Shown: positions 24,298-35,646, counted from the stretch's first letter. The stretch is 64,000 bases of DNA from Exserohilum rostratum (GCA_026367775.1 CP111163.1:1240001-1304000), one strand, 5' to 3'. Notes: generated by a model from the sequence alone, not told the origin. Made by a program: numbers and translations.

Positions 24298-24741
24298 ATG
24301 TCTTACTCATCCTTCTCCTACAGCGCCCAGGACATCCGTCTTGACGACGGCCACATGCTCAGGGCTCGTCTCCAGACTGCTGACGGCGAATGGCGCGACG
24401 CCGAGATTGACCTCAACCAGTGCATTGGCAATGACAACGGTAAGCCAAGACTTGATATCTAACCATGTGACTTGCATGTTCACTAACATACGTCATAAAG
24501 GTAACTTTGTCTGGGACGGCAACAACTTCTCCGAGTCCGCCTCAGACATTAGCTTCTCCATTGAGGGTGAGAGCAATGTCGCTGTCCTCCGCGCCAACCT
24601 GATGGATGCCGAGGGCAACCCCCAGTACCGCGACATCAACCTCGATGAGCGCATCAGCAACCAGGACGGCAACTTCTACTTCCGTATGTATCCGCTGCAT
24701 TGACTACAATGACCATTTTACTAATACATATACCAGAGTAA
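24298..24741 (+). CDS. Cyanovirin-N homology (CVNH) lectin
   Basis: Single-domain CVNH protein of 109 residues, a mannose-type glycan-binding fold. Exons 24298-24439, 24501-24683 and 24737-24741; the last exon contributes only two coding bases plus the stop TAA. Hallmarks: SFSYSAQDIRLDDGHML, the INLDERISNQDGNF ending and the LNQCIGNDNGNFVWDG centre. No signal peptide is present, so the protein is probably cytosolic or non-classically exported, as in other fungal CVNH proteins. Introns begin GTAAGC and GTATGT. Only one cysteine (in NQCIG), unlike cyanovirin itself with two disulfides. Confidence 0.93.
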
Positions 24742-25648
24742 GCTCATCGCTGACAACTGGTATTGAGCAATGGGTGGACGTATGTACCTCTACTTCTCTA
24801 TATTGGTCTTTCCAATACTAACATCATCCTAGATCTGAGTCTACTGGCGATGTATTGGCATGGATCCATAAAGCTAGTACCGACAATCAGGCACCTTACG
24901 AGCTACATGAATGAAATAACATGACATGAACATTCCTCGAGCCCCATGAATCGAAATAATCGTCGTGTCTTTATATATCCTACTACCTCGTACTATGCGA
25001 ACGATCACTAGCAGTACCATCCTTCGAATCCTGTCTTGCCAACACCGTTTGAACCTCATTCCTTACTGACTCATAACTCCGACATAACTATTGATATCAT
25101 AGGTCGAAGATAGCCCACGCTAAGATAAGACTATTACACGTTGCGAACAGGCCTCATGCTGGTAAATCAAATTGCCGTGGTACGAATAAGAAGCATAAGG
25201 TGGACTTTTGCCTCTACATTTACCAGGTCATGATTTCTTGGCATCATACAGGGGTGTACGATGCAAAAGAATAGTAGCTGAAGTTGTAAGAGACGAAAAC
25301 TAATACTATCAGCAAATGAAACCACCCTCTTTCTTGTCTTCGTACTGACATAGAATTGTATTATACACCAATACCGAATGCCTCGATTCATGTGCGAAGT
25401 GCAAGATATGTACTAAATAGCTACTTAGCTTGGTATTGGTGGGGCCTGTAACAAGAATCAGTTTGTTTCAAAACCGAGGTTGATGCGAACCTGCTGGGAG
25501 AGATAAAGAAATTGTAAAGCGCTTTCAACATGGTCATGCAGTGATACAGGGCCCCACCAGGAACAACCAAGTCAATCTTGAACGCGTTTGATATTCGTAT
25601 TAAGTCTATGTAGATGGGAGAGTAGTTCCGAACCAGTACCAATGTTGT
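24742..25648. other. Intergenic region
   Basis: AT-rich. 3' flanks of the CVNH gene and of the next secreted-protein gene; no coding frame above noise. Confidence 0.5.
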
Positions 25649-25978
25649 TTAAGAATCGCAGCATCGGATAGCGCACCATCCACAGGTAGTCTTGCCCTTG
25701 TCGTCTGTCTTGCAGTCACGCTAAAAATAGTTAGAAAATAGTGTAACAAAACTTAGTAATGCTGGTCCACTTACGCAAGCACCGCTGCCGCGGCAGTGCG
25801 AGTTAGGTCCAACACCAGCGCAGATTTCTCCCTTGGGAGCAAAATGAGCGTTCAACCACTTGCAGCTGTTGCCCCTACCTGGGACACAGTCTACCTTGCC
25901 TTGACATGTATCGTACCAGCTGCATGCTGCCTGTGCCTGGACGGCGAGGAATACGAGGGCAAGAATTGACGACTTCAT
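25649..25978 (-). CDS. Small secreted protein with 12 cysteines, effector-like
   Basis: Exons 25978-25775 and 25720-25649, 91 residues. A signal peptide (MKSSILALVFLAVQAQA) is followed by a mature part of about 74 residues with 12 cysteines, including a CGWC motif and a final CC pair near the stop. The intron (25721-25774, GTAAGT...TTTAG) cuts between two Cys codons; an unspliced reading adds a wrong hydrophobic tail. High Cys content, small size and signal peptide suggest a disulfide-stabilised extracellular protein. No family recognised. Confidence 0.82.
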
Positions 25979-28900
25979 GATTCGTTAGGGATGTGGGTAG
26001 GGTCGTAAAGTGACGTGGGTTTCGTTGCAAAAAAGAATAAAGACTGGAAGATCTAGTAAGACGGAGTGATGATCTTTCAACGTCCAATTGCGCGATCAGA
26101 GCAGTCTATATATCCACGACGGCATGAGTTATATTCGTCGTGATGGTGCTAGTGTGCTGACTTTGATCTATCTACAAATGTACATATAGGCAGAATGTTC
26201 GGGTTAAATGGCTGTCTGTACCACCGAAAGATACGAGAGAGAGGTCCTTGCATCTAGCTTCCAAATGTTTTCTAGGCAGACTTCTATAGCACTAGTTGTA
26301 GAGGCTATTGTTGAAAAAGGTTAACATGAACTGCTATTTGTCCTAGTTGTAAGCATTAGAAGCTTACTATGGGGTTTTAGGTTATGGTAAACTCCGGAAC
26401 TATTCCCTCTAGGAATTCTTTGACATCCACACCAATTACTTAGAGAATAGTCCCATCAGCCGCTATTAGTAACGCTTGGACTTGGGGGGTTATAGTATTT
26501 GGCTAGAAGTCGTGTTGTAGGATATGGTTTAGAAGCTCTTGTAGCCTTGTTTTTCTTTCGTCATTTTAAATAGCGCACCCGATAAGGGTAAAGTGTGATC
26601 TAGCTAAGCGCCTAATACCGTCGGTGCTATCTACAATGGTGTAGCACTTTTCGTGACAGAAGTATCAAATCCCAATGACCTCACCTCCATGAAAACCACT
26701 TCAATTCCCTATCTACACAATTGCATCTCACCACCACTAACTCCGCCAAGCCATCCACAGAGTCGTAAAAAAACAGGCTCGCCTACCTTTCCCTACCAGA
26801 CACCGTTGTGTCTCAACATGCGGTACTATCACGGGCCTCAAACGGCGAGTTTCTCCGGCCGCCGAAAGCGCTTGGATCGCAAAAGGCGCATCGCATCGCC
26901 CTTTCCCACTATACCCCACAACTTTACCGCCGAAAGATCGCGATGCCTCCGAAAAAGATCCTATCGGACGTTTGTGCGCACACGTGCTGCCATGGAAGAA
27001 GCTCTGGAACTTTGGGTGAAAGAAAAATCTTGGATGGGGGTGTGTGGGGATCGCGGTGAGATGCAGAAACGTGGTACGGGTGATTGCGCTGAGGTCGAAT
27101 GCATTGTATGATTACTAGCTGCTCTTGGTATAATTATTGAGCTTGATGTTTGTCTGGGAGAAAAGTAACAGCTGATGATGTATCAAGCAGATTGGCATCT
27201 GCAGCGCACTTCTTGGTGGAGACGCAATCAAGGCATTTTGCTTTGAGGAGATCATCAAGGTCGTGAAGAGGGAATCGGTGAAGTAGGGAAGTGGCCGTCT
27301 TACCGTGATTCGGGGTTTTGACACTCGTCCTGTAGCATCCCTTGTGTCGACTACATACATTTGTAGCGAGATACACAGTTACCGACTGTTTGTATCACGA
27401 TTGATAGCGAGAGATTTAAGCGCATTATTAGGAAGCATCTTATGTAGCCTAGGGTTGAGGCAGCAAAACATGATATGTATCATAATACAAAGTAGTCGGA
27501 CTGAAGTGTAGAGATTCGTACGCTTGAACTACACGTAGCACTTACATAGCCAATGCGAAGCCTCATAGCCTGTAACATTGTGCCTAGTGTTTTCATTCAA
27601 CAATCTCCATCACCAAAATGATATTTCATGCACCGAATACTGAGCATGTCTCATCTTAGCTTTTCAGAAAGGCCATAGGTATCTTTGCTTATATCTTCTA
27701 CTTAGGTTTAATTGGGAAAATCCGAGATCGTAACGTAACCAGGTATCAAATGGTTGAATTAAAAATTATGATGCGATAGCAATTCTGGTATGTGGTCGTA
27801 CATGCGTAATAGCCACATCAAACATATCCGTATGTTTGTAGTAGCTACCTACTTTCATCTCGTATCTTGTTTTATCCTGAATGTGGCATGGTTTATGCGT
27901 GCATCTTGTCCCTAGTATATCTTTTTGTACGGAATATTGACGTAATGTGAATCTAGCCCAAAGAGAACGAGGACTGGAAATTCTCACTTACCGATGGGCC
28001 CATATAGAATTGTCTGCAGACAGCTGTTGAAGCTTACTAAAAGTTACAAATATCCGTTCTGTAAAGGAGACCTCGCTGGACATATTCAGTCTTTACGTAT
28101 TTGAGCTCATATGTCTAGTTTACCTTTCGTTCTCAAAACTCGATTATTGCTCTTTCGTTGCTATTACGCATACTAAAAGGTTCTATAACGTGTTATATTG
28201 TATTCTCCTAGTAGTGCATATAATTGTTTTATATCGATGTAACAGTTAAGCTTGTATATGTGTCACAAAACCAGACGTGCACTTTTTAGATCTGAATATT
28301 ATGATATTAGCTGTCAGGTCGAATTGAAAGCATAGTAATAATTCAACATTACAATGACCCTAAAATGCGTTCGCCTATCTCAGTGATGCGCTCTAACAAC
28401 AAAAAGAATGCAACTTCAATTCTCAGCCCAACAGATAACAAACCTTCGCTGTCACCTGCCACTTGTGCACTGGTAGTTTGTCACCCATTATTATTAGAAG
28501 CCTCAGTCTCCAAATGCACCTATCATAGAGTTGCAGTATTGAGGTGTTGGGTTCACGATCTTCAAACTAGAAAATCATCGTGGTGTTTCTCTGTAATCAT
28601 TACGATTGAGAAGCCGGGAGCCAAGAAAAATCTAGCCGAATGTTGCAATGACCCTAGACATGTCCAGGAATAGGTGCGAAGAGCGCCCGAAAGTGCAGAA
28701 TAGCTGACAACACATACCAGTAGCATGTGGCTTGCCATGGTACAACTACTGCACATATAGGGCTGAGAAACTTTGGGAAAGTTCGCAAACCTACATATCA
28801 TTGAGATATGATACCCGTGGTTCGCATTGGCCCCTTTTCTGGGTTCTATCTTCAATGCCGTGTTCTTGGCGAAATGCTGACAACCGAGAGAGATCCTCGG

Positions 28901-29818
28901 GGCATGGTAGGTAAGCCGATGCGTCTTGACACTTTGCAACATCTACTATGGCAAAGATCATGTTGACATTCAGAATCTGTCCTGCCCTGCACGTCATCTG
29001 GCCCGTATATTTTCTATGTAGTATGTGATTCATAGAATTACTGTATCCATCTTCGATCATTGTAAGATCCGTGTTGCTCAATGGAGATTCAAAAAAAAAG
29101 GCTCCAACTTGACCGCGTAGCTTTGTCCAGGACACTCATTGCGCAATAGCTCTTGCAAAGTATGACACAGCAGCACAGTCATGTTTTGCTGTGATCCCAG
29201 ATTGAGGGTGTACTACTTGATGCGGTCAAGGCATACAACACAAGTAAAGGAGCCCCAATCACCGATAGTTTTAGTCCCCGGGCCACGGCAGTGACGCGTT
29301 CTGCTGACGCAGATCATTGCCTCCAGTGCACGGGGCTTAGACATAATCACTCTCACAGGTTGCTCTGACCGACATGTCAGTCTCGCATGGGTTCAGGGGT
29401 GGAATAAATCGATTCTGGAACAGTGGTTGTACCCAGTCCTCCTATCGGCTTTTCGTAACGACGAAGAATTGTATAAAGCATTGCAACATTGTCTCGAAAC
29501 ACTAAACCAATGACGCTACACTCATGTCAAAAGAAACCATAACATTGCAGTTCTCACCGCCATTCCCAACGAGTCATGCCACTTGGTGAGTCTCGCTCGA
29601 CCAATCTACGAGAGTCTTGCAGTCTTCTCGGTCGTGTATTGTTGAAGCCGGTTTAGTTCTACGCAAGAGGAAACTTATCTTGAAAAAGCAGAACGGTCCG
29701 TTGGTCTAGTTTGAATGAAGAATGATAAACCAAGTTCTTCGGCCTAAGTTTTACAACACTAGTCCTCCATAGGTCATCGCCCGACTCCATATCCATATCT
29801 TAAAGTTGAACATTCAAC
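25979..29818. other. AT-rich, gene-poor region with repeat-like relics
   Basis: About 3.8 kb between two secreted-protein genes. Most is AT-rich and rich in TA and TAG/CTA words, notably 26300-26650, which reads like a decayed repeat, possibly a RIP-mutated transposon piece. A GC-richer island at about 26660-27110 is open in one frame but starts at a GTG and shows no recognisable domain. 27115-27376 and 28365-28942 hold short frames with intron-like signals on the minus strand, not strong enough to call. No tRNA-like B-box (GTTCRANNC) was seen. Confidence 0.5.
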
Positions 29819-30173
29819 TTAGGCGGGGCCAATGTAGCAATTCCCAGCATCGCCGCCATTGTTCGCACAACAGGTATCGAAATCCGACCTTCGCTTTTTG
29901 TATGGCACTCCGTCGGGGAACTGGCATCTGCTTGTCGCTGGGAACCATGCACCGTTACCTGTGCAGCATGCACGCGCTGCATTGATGGCGGCACCGGCGT
30001 TCACAGAACCGCAAAAGCAGGTCACTTGCGCCTTGAAAGAGGGTGTCAGCTCTAACAGACGTACGAGGGGCGATCTGAACAAGAAGCAGGGTAGGGGAAG
30101 ATCAAGAGATGTGAAAACATACATAGGCAATGCCGGTAGACAGCAACGTAGTGGCGAGGATGCTCAGCTTCAT
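29819..30173 (-). CDS. Small secreted protein with 8 cysteines, effector-like
   Basis: Exons 30173-30123 and 30031-29819, 87 residues. Exon 1 encodes the signal peptide MKLSILATTLLSTGIAY; exon 2 starts AQVTCFCG, giving a good AYA/QV cleavage site across the junction. The mature part has eight cysteines as C-x-C, CC, C, CC, C. The 91-bp intron begins GTATGT and ends TTCAAG. The spacing is not that of hydrophobins (no C-CC-C-C-CC-C order with long hydrophobic loops) and no CFEM motif was seen. Family unknown. Confidence 0.8.
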
Positions 30174-30622
30174 ATTGAGAATAGTGTTTCGGCAGGAGTT
30201 GATGCTGGAAGATGTTTGAAAATGTGGAAGAATACAGGAAGAATGAAGTGACTTCTTATGTACTACGCATTCCATTGAAGTCACCTGATGCTGACATGAA
30301 ATATCCGTGTGAAAAGCCCTTTTCAGCAAGATTAGCATAATCAACCATTAAACAACGGGTAAAGCCACAAACAACCGGTAGAATGGAGTAATTCATTGTC
30401 TCGCATATGGCGGGAAAATATGAGTGTAGGTCCAGGCGATGTAAGACAGAGACATACGGTCGCAGCAAGAAGGTTGATGGTAACATGCCCTCACACGGTA
30501 CTCATCGCACACCTTATTGGTTCTTCAACGTTACTGCACTTGGAACTCTTGTGATTATTATATAGTCTTTAAAATGGCTAAACTTGGTATAAATAGGAGA
30601 AGATTGGTCCCTTAACAGACCC
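30174..30622. other. Intergenic region
   Basis: Upstream of the 8-Cys secreted gene and downstream of the GT8 gene. Nothing recognised. Confidence 0.5.
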
Positions 30623-32074
30623 TCATGGAGTGCCATTCTCGTTCCTCCTATCCCACGCGTCATACCACCCTTTCATCTCCCACCTTCTTGTAAACAACCA
30701 TTCTTTCGTCTTATCATTACCATGAATGTACGGCTGTGTCCACCACTTTTCATGCACGCTGTACAGGCCCTTTTCAAAATCTTCGTCGTTTGGACAGCGG
30801 AGATTCCAGGTATATGCAAGTTCTCGCCAGGGCATTGGGCCGTCCCACCGATGCACATGGTTGATCAGGTTTTGCTCAGGGTACTTTGGGTCGAAAGAAT
30901 GAGGTGTGTTGATCAGCGATTTGTAGTACTCAAAGGCAGAAAGCGAAGGGGCGAGGATGAAGAAGCCTGCATTCATATATCCTGGTTTCTTCAGACCTGT
31001 GCCATGAGTTGGAGGGAATGTATGATTCGAGTCCCAGACTTCGGAGTTTGATGCGACAAGGTAGGTTGGAGGTAGGCTTGTATCGTTCGAGGCTTTTGTA
31101 GCGAGCAGTTGAGCGGCTGGGTCGTCAAACACGGGATCGAGCGATCGAACAAGCATACTGTCGCCATCAAGCATAAGAATACGATCATATTGCGTCAATT
31201 CCCATACGCGCATCTTGGTCATGACGTCGTTCCAACGATGTTCTTGCGGGTGGATCCATTCGTCGTTTTCGGTGCGCAAGAAGTCGACTGCGTGCACGAT
31301 TGCTCCATCTCGTTGCAGCCGATCCCTTCGAGACTTAGACACACTTGGCGTCACCATTACCAAAACATCGTGTTTTGTTCTCGTTTCGGGGTTGTGTAGT
31401 AGTTGCCAGACAAGGATGCGCACCGCGATGAAGTATTTGTCCTTTTCCAGATCATCGCCTGAATCTTCTGTCTCCGACAGAAACGTTAGATACGCCAGCC
31501 TTTCCTTGCGGCCAGATGTGTTTGGTGTTGCATAAATATACGCTGGTGGTGTTGGTATTTTTCCCTCATCTTTAACTGAGTCCGAATCTTCGTCCAGTTT
31601 CTCTTCATGGGCCGGTAGCTCTTCATGGGCCGGTAGCTCTTCATGGGCCGGTAGCTCTTCATTGGCTGGTGAATCTCCATGGGCCGATAGCTCTTCTTGT
31701 GTTGACACATCTCCTTCAACGGGTAGAAATTCTTTGCCAACTGGATCCTCTAAGAATGATGACCCATCTTCGCTAGGTGCGTCTTCCTTGTTGGGTAGAA
31801 TCTCCTTTTCAGATGAGTTATCTGGTAGAGACGGCTTTTCTACTACGTGTGAAGTTTCTATGGCGTGTGGAAACTCTAGGCCAAGTGGTTCTTCAAGGAT
31901 TAGCGGCAACTCTGTGCCAGGTTCAGAGCCCTTATGTCTGATGAATGATGGCGAAGGTAGAGTTTGAAACGGGTGGCTCAGATCAGTGAGAAAAATGAAT
32001 ATTGAAATTAACAAAAGGGAAGAGAATACAATCTGTATCAACCTCGGTCTCGCAAAGACGTTCCAAAGCATCAT
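30623..32074 (-). CDS. GT8-family glycosyltransferase, type II membrane protein
   Basis: Single-exon gene of 483 residues. An N-terminal membrane anchor (about residues 10-30, LIQIVFSSLLLISIFIF) suggests a Golgi type II topology. Residues about 120-160 form an acidic stem with a PAHEEL repeat. The catalytic part follows: RKERLAYLTFL, a DxD-type motif in MLDGDSML for metal/UDP-sugar binding, and HGTGLKKPGYMNAGFFILAPS, typical of glycogenin-like GT8 enzymes. The C-terminal Trp-rich stretch is also family-like. Donor and acceptor are unknown. The gene lies at the left edge of the secondary-metabolite cluster and is probably not part of it. Confidence 0.85.
   Translation of the reverse strand: MMLWNVFARPRLIQIVFSSLLLISIFIFLTDLSHPFQTLPSPSFIRHKGSEPGTELPLILEEPLGLEFPHAIETSHVVEKPSLPDNSSEKEILPNKEDAPSEDGSSFLEDPVGKEFLPVEGDVSTQEELSAHGDSPANEELPAHEELPAHEELPAHEEKLDEDSDSVKDEGKIPTPPAYIYATPNTSGRKERLAYLTFLSETEDSGDDLEKDKYFIAVRILVWQLLHNPETRTKHDVLVMVTPSVSKSRRDRLQRDGAIVHAVDFLRTENDEWIHPQEHRWNDVMTKMRVWELTQYDRILMLDGDSMLVRSLDPVFDDPAAQLLATKASNDTSLPPTYLVASNSEVWDSNHTFPPTHGTGLKKPGYMNAGFFILAPSLSAFEYYKSLINTPHSFDPKYPEQNLINHVHRWDGPMPWRELAYTWNLRCPNDEDFEKGLYSVHEKWWTQPYIHGNDKTKEWLFTRRWEMKGWYDAWDRRNENGTP
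31602..31691. repeat. 18-bp coding tandem repeat (PAHEEL) in the GT8 stem
   Basis: Five units of 18 bp; three are identical and the last two are diverged. Each encodes PAHEEL or a close variant in the stem between membrane anchor and catalytic domain. Copy number may vary between isolates, as is usual for in-frame repeats. Confidence 0.85.
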
Positions 32075-33619
32075 GCTGGTAAGAGCGGCTGAAGCGACAG
32101 ACGGCTGGATGACAACAAACTCAAAAACAACCTTTCGAAATAAGGGTATTTGTTCGAATGTACGTGCTCATTTCAACCCGAACACCCCCGTCAGGGCTCA
32201 ACAGGGTTTAATTGTCTTATCTCTATGACGCAGCACTGTCAGCCCGACCATTAGTTTTTTGCGCAGCTCGGCGTGACTCTAGCAATCTCAGCCTGGGCAT
32301 ACCGAACAACGAGTATAGCTCTGTCCCAACACAGTAAGCGCTTATCTGTTAAAGAAAAATAATCCCGCTTCAGACCGACATGAGACGTGCCGTATACAGT
32401 ACTTAGCATGGTGTAGCGGGCAATGAAGAAATGCTGTTTTTGCGTTTGCTATGCTAGTGCAAGCTCCAAGACCTATTGTATTGAATAGAAATCAACCTTT
32501 TGTGATTTGATTTTTGCAATCCAATGGAATACAGTCAAGTTATTTAGACCGAATACGAAGTTGTTCGGTGGGCTTAGCGTCCGGGAATGCCAAGACTCCG
32601 CATGCTAAGAGCACTAGTTAGGGTACACTAAGTAGTATTTTGCGCTTGTTGGTGAGCATATTAGGTAGCATAGAATTCATGGACTTGAAGAAATGTTCTT
32701 TCTTGGTTGTGGTTCGAGACCTCTGCGTTAAAAAGTATGACTAAAATATAATCACTATATGAGTGCCGTAGATATTGGTGATAAGAGTTTGCGAGTGAAT
32801 ATGTATTTTTGAATTGAATGTACCACCCATCTTTACAAATTTGTTTCAACATGATGGCTGAGATAGTGTTGCACTAGTCATATTCTGTACTAGCCTTTGG
32901 AGACTATTGCGGAAAGCAATATTACGGTTGATAGTAGAGGACGCGCGTAGCATTCTGTGGAATAAGTGGTAGATGATATGACGGCTGTACCAGTGCTCTG
33001 GTGTAGCCGATATCACATGATTGTTTCTCAGGTGGACATATATTAGATAACTATCCTTGCTAGAGAAAGTCTACCAACCTTCACCTAAAAGGGTATTGCT
33101 GCGATTCCATAATTGCTTAAACCTCTCCGATTGCTGATCGCGTGTCTCAGCCTATCCATTAACTTATTTTGTGCCCCGATATCCCGTCGCGACCATAGTA
33201 CATGGCTTGACTAAGACACTTCCATTTCCACTGTATAATTGATATTCGTTTCACAGTTATATAGATGAATTTTGAACTCTTCTAGGATATGAAAATGCTT
33301 GAGTTATGCATATAATATTTCATAAAGCAATGTTCTTGACCTTCTCTCATCAGTCAGCCTCGAAAGTCCTTTCGGGAAGCGTAGATGTCATTTTCCTATG
33401 ACTGCCACGCTAGACATATTAGCACTAAACTGTAGATTGTATCATGCTCAAGGTACCTTGAGATTTCTCCGTTCGGGTATGATGGACATGCTCTTAAGAT
33501 TGTGTAATAAATACACAGAGAAACCCAACCATTTCTACTGTAGAAGCTGAATTACTTCATTTCACATCATAGCTTTTGAGTACAAAAAGATCTTCTTATC
33601 ATACTTCAAGAACATAGTA
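32075..33619. other. AT-rich intergenic region
   Basis: About 1.5 kb, AT-rich, with only short frames. Nothing recognised apart from many TA-rich words like those of the 26-29 kb stretch. Confidence 0.5.
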
Positions 33620-34087
33620 ATGAGGCTGATTCAAAAGATTCTACTATTCACGTCTTTCGAAACCTTGCTATCAAGTCCCATCGAATCTCTTCAACCTCGG
33701 GACGGATCATGCCCTTACATGGATGTGAATCCTGTCAAGGGTTTTGTCACATATCCCACAAACGATGCCAACCCAATCAATGCTGTCCTAGCAGGGGGTT
33801 ATGGCTTCACACGTTCAAGCGATACTATTAAATTCGCCATTGACGCACGTCCAATGCGGAAATACCAATACTTCACCGTCCATGTTAAATTTTTACGAGA
33901 AGATAAGGAAAACGCAGCTATTGTTGCGCAGTGTGATCACTGGCTTCTCCAAGGCGCCAATGTAAGACCAGAAAACGAGTGGATAATTTCTGTCGGAGTT
34001 GGCAGTTTCCAAGACGACCAAATCTATTGTGTCAAGGTTCCCAATGGAAGAGTGACGGGTTATTGGTACGTTACCATTGAGGTGTAA
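33620..34087 (+). CDS. Secreted protein of unknown family
   Basis: Single-exon gene of 155 residues. The N-terminus MRLIQKILLFTSFETLLSS is a likely signal peptide with cleavage near residue 19. The mature part has three cysteines (GSC, AQC, IYC) and aromatic-rich beta-like segments (YFTVHVKFL, GYWYVTIEV), suggesting a small beta-fold. No family recognised. It is the last gene before the ETP-type cluster; whether it is co-expressed with the other secreted genes is unknown. Confidence 0.65.
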   Translation: MRLIQKILLFTSFETLLSSPIESLQPRDGSCPYMDVNPVKGFVTYPTNDANPINAVLAGGYGFTRSSDTIKFAIDARPMRKYQYFTVHVKFLREDKENAAIVAQCDHWLLQGANVRPENEWIISVGVGSFQDDQIYCVKVPNGRVTGYWYVTIEV

Positions 34088-34506
34088 ATTCTGGATTGAA
34101 AGATGAGTTGTCCAAGCAAATTCTTTCCAGTTGGCTTGATACTAGTGGGATATGGGTCATCGCTTCGGCTGGTGAGTGGGAAGGGGTAGGGATGGGTGCT
34201 TTGGGTATTTTGCCACGGGCGACTGGCGAATATAGCCACAGAACAATCAGATCGAAAAGCAAGAAGGAAAAACCAAGTCACACACCTGTGAAGATATAGC
34301 ATGGTAATAACGAAGATAAAGTTGCAGAAATACTTCTAATGAAGTGAACTGGTGATGATAGGTACCATGGCAGAACTTTCATACAATGTACTGTAGTATG
34401 GTGTCTAAAGATTTAATAATAACTTTGTCTTTGCTACATAAACTGAATACATATCAAGAGAAATAACTAATAATTCCCTGACATTGGCGTTCCGCCCTTG
34501 AAACCT
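34088..34506. other. Intergenic region at left cluster border
   Basis: 3' flanks of the converging secreted-protein gene and the gliT-like gene. No element seen. Confidence 0.5.
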
Positions 34507-35490
34507 CTACGGGGCCTCTGGTGCAATTGGAAGCATCTGTAGTTGGGATGCCAAACCTCCTGCTCCCAATGCTCCCATGGAAATGGCCGAAGTCACAGCC
34601 TTCATGAACGTAGCGCAGTCTCCCGTGGCAAAGCAACCAGGTACGCTCGTCTCGAAGAAAGGCTGCGAAGTCTTAATGTCTCCCCCTTCCGTCAATTCCA
34701 ATGCCAACTGTCTCGCGAATGGCCCATTGACCTCTGTCTTAGGACGGTGAACAAGGAACCCTTGGGTCTGCTCCTCACCACCCTCGAGATGGACCACCAC
34801 CTCCGAGTCACCAGAGCCTTTGGAAAGACGCTCGATGCTTCTGCGTTCAATGGTTAGATTGAAGCCAGGCTTGATTCCTAACGCAACCTGCTCCGCAACA
34901 TCGTTGGCACCATCAGTGTAAACAACCACGTTGTTCGCCAGGCGCCGTGCCATGTAGGCCATATGAAGCACGACCTTGGGGTTCGCCAGATCTCCAACGG
35001 CCAGCACACCAGCAGACTTGGCATCATGCTGTTCAAAGCCATGGCAGAAGAGACAGTGATAGATGCGGTAGCCCCATACTTCGTCATATCCCGGAATGTT
35101 GGGGTATACATCTCGTACTCCAGTGGCCAGCATCAGCTTCTTGCCAGTCCAGGTGCGTCCCTGTGCGTCGTCGGCTTCAAAGTGCCCATCTGCATTCTTG
35201 CGCACGGCTGAGACTGCAACGTCTTCGAAGTGAATTGTCTTGTAGCGGGTGATGAGGTCCTCCCGGGCTTTCTTTCGGAAGGCTGCAGGAGATTGGTGAT
35301 CCCATCCAGCGACATTGTGCATGTGGTTGGAGCGAGCATTTCGGTAGACGCCACTGTCAAACACGACGGTCTTGTACAACTGGCGGGCGAGGCCAGTGGC
35401 AACCGAGAGGCCAGCAGGTCCACCTCCAATAATTAGAACATCTTGGATTTGCGCTGCTAAGGCGGCGCCGTTGGTCAATTGGCCGTTCAT
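34507..35490 (-). CDS. gliT: GliT-like dithiol oxidase (thioredoxin-reductase fold)
   Basis: FAD-dependent oxidase that closes the ETP disulfide and confers self-protection in the gliotoxin and sirodesmin pathways. 327 residues, close to GliT. N-terminal FAD site VLIIGGGPAGLS (about residues 18-29), then the redox motif CLFC at about residues 146-149, and a C-terminal GCFATGDCATFMKAV FAD segment. The start at 35490 (MNGQLTNGAA) is preferred because GliT proteins begin shortly before the FAD motif; an in-frame ATG at 35583 would add 31 residues and could be 5' UTR or an N-terminal extension. The gene is divergent from gliI-like across a 558-bp interval. Confidence 0.92.
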   Translation of the reverse strand: MNGQLTNGAALAAQIQDVLIIGGGPAGLSVATGLARQLYKTVVFDSGVYRNARSNHMHNVAGWDHQSPAAFRKKAREDLITRYKTIHFEDVAVSAVRKNADGHFEADDAQGRTWTGKKLMLATGVRDVYPNIPGYDEVWGYRIYHCLFCHGFEQHDAKSAGVLAVGDLANPKVVLHMAYMARRLANNVVVYTDGANDVAEQVALGIKPGFNLTIERRSIERLSKGSGDSEVVVHLEGGEEQTQGFLVHRPKTEVNGPFARQLALELTEGGDIKTSQPFFETSVPGCFATGDCATFMKAVTSAISMGALGAGGLASQLQMLPIAPEAP

Positions 35491-35639
35491 TGCGGAACAG
35501 AAAAGTTTTTGGAATGGAGATGTGATGAATGTGTGTGTAGCGTTGATGTTCAAAGCTAGGTAAGATAATGTTTTTAGATTCATGAGAAATATTGCACGAC
35601 CAGAATGAGGTCACTTAGATAGTTGGTAGTCTTTATAAG

Positions 35640-35646
35640 CGGGCCG
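35640..35646. promoter_or_regulatory. CGG-N-CCG motif, gliT/gliI promoter
   Basis: CGGGCCG, 150 bp upstream of the gliT-like start, inside TATAAGCGGGCCG, which matches the longer motif in three other cluster promoters. Confidence 0.55.

Noticed and set aside
26653..27111. 152-residue open frame
   Set aside because: Begins at a GTG, highly basic with no recognised domain, and no convincing promoter or splice context.
27115..27376. Short minus-strand frames with an intron-like GTAAGA...CAAAG
   Set aside because: The spliced product is about 60 residues with no signal peptide or known motif.
28365..28942. Overlapping open frames on both strands, one with a hydrophobic start after MASHMLL
   Set aside because: An intron-like pattern (GTATGT...CTAG) removes the hydrophobic part, leaving only a few codons; no support for either strand.
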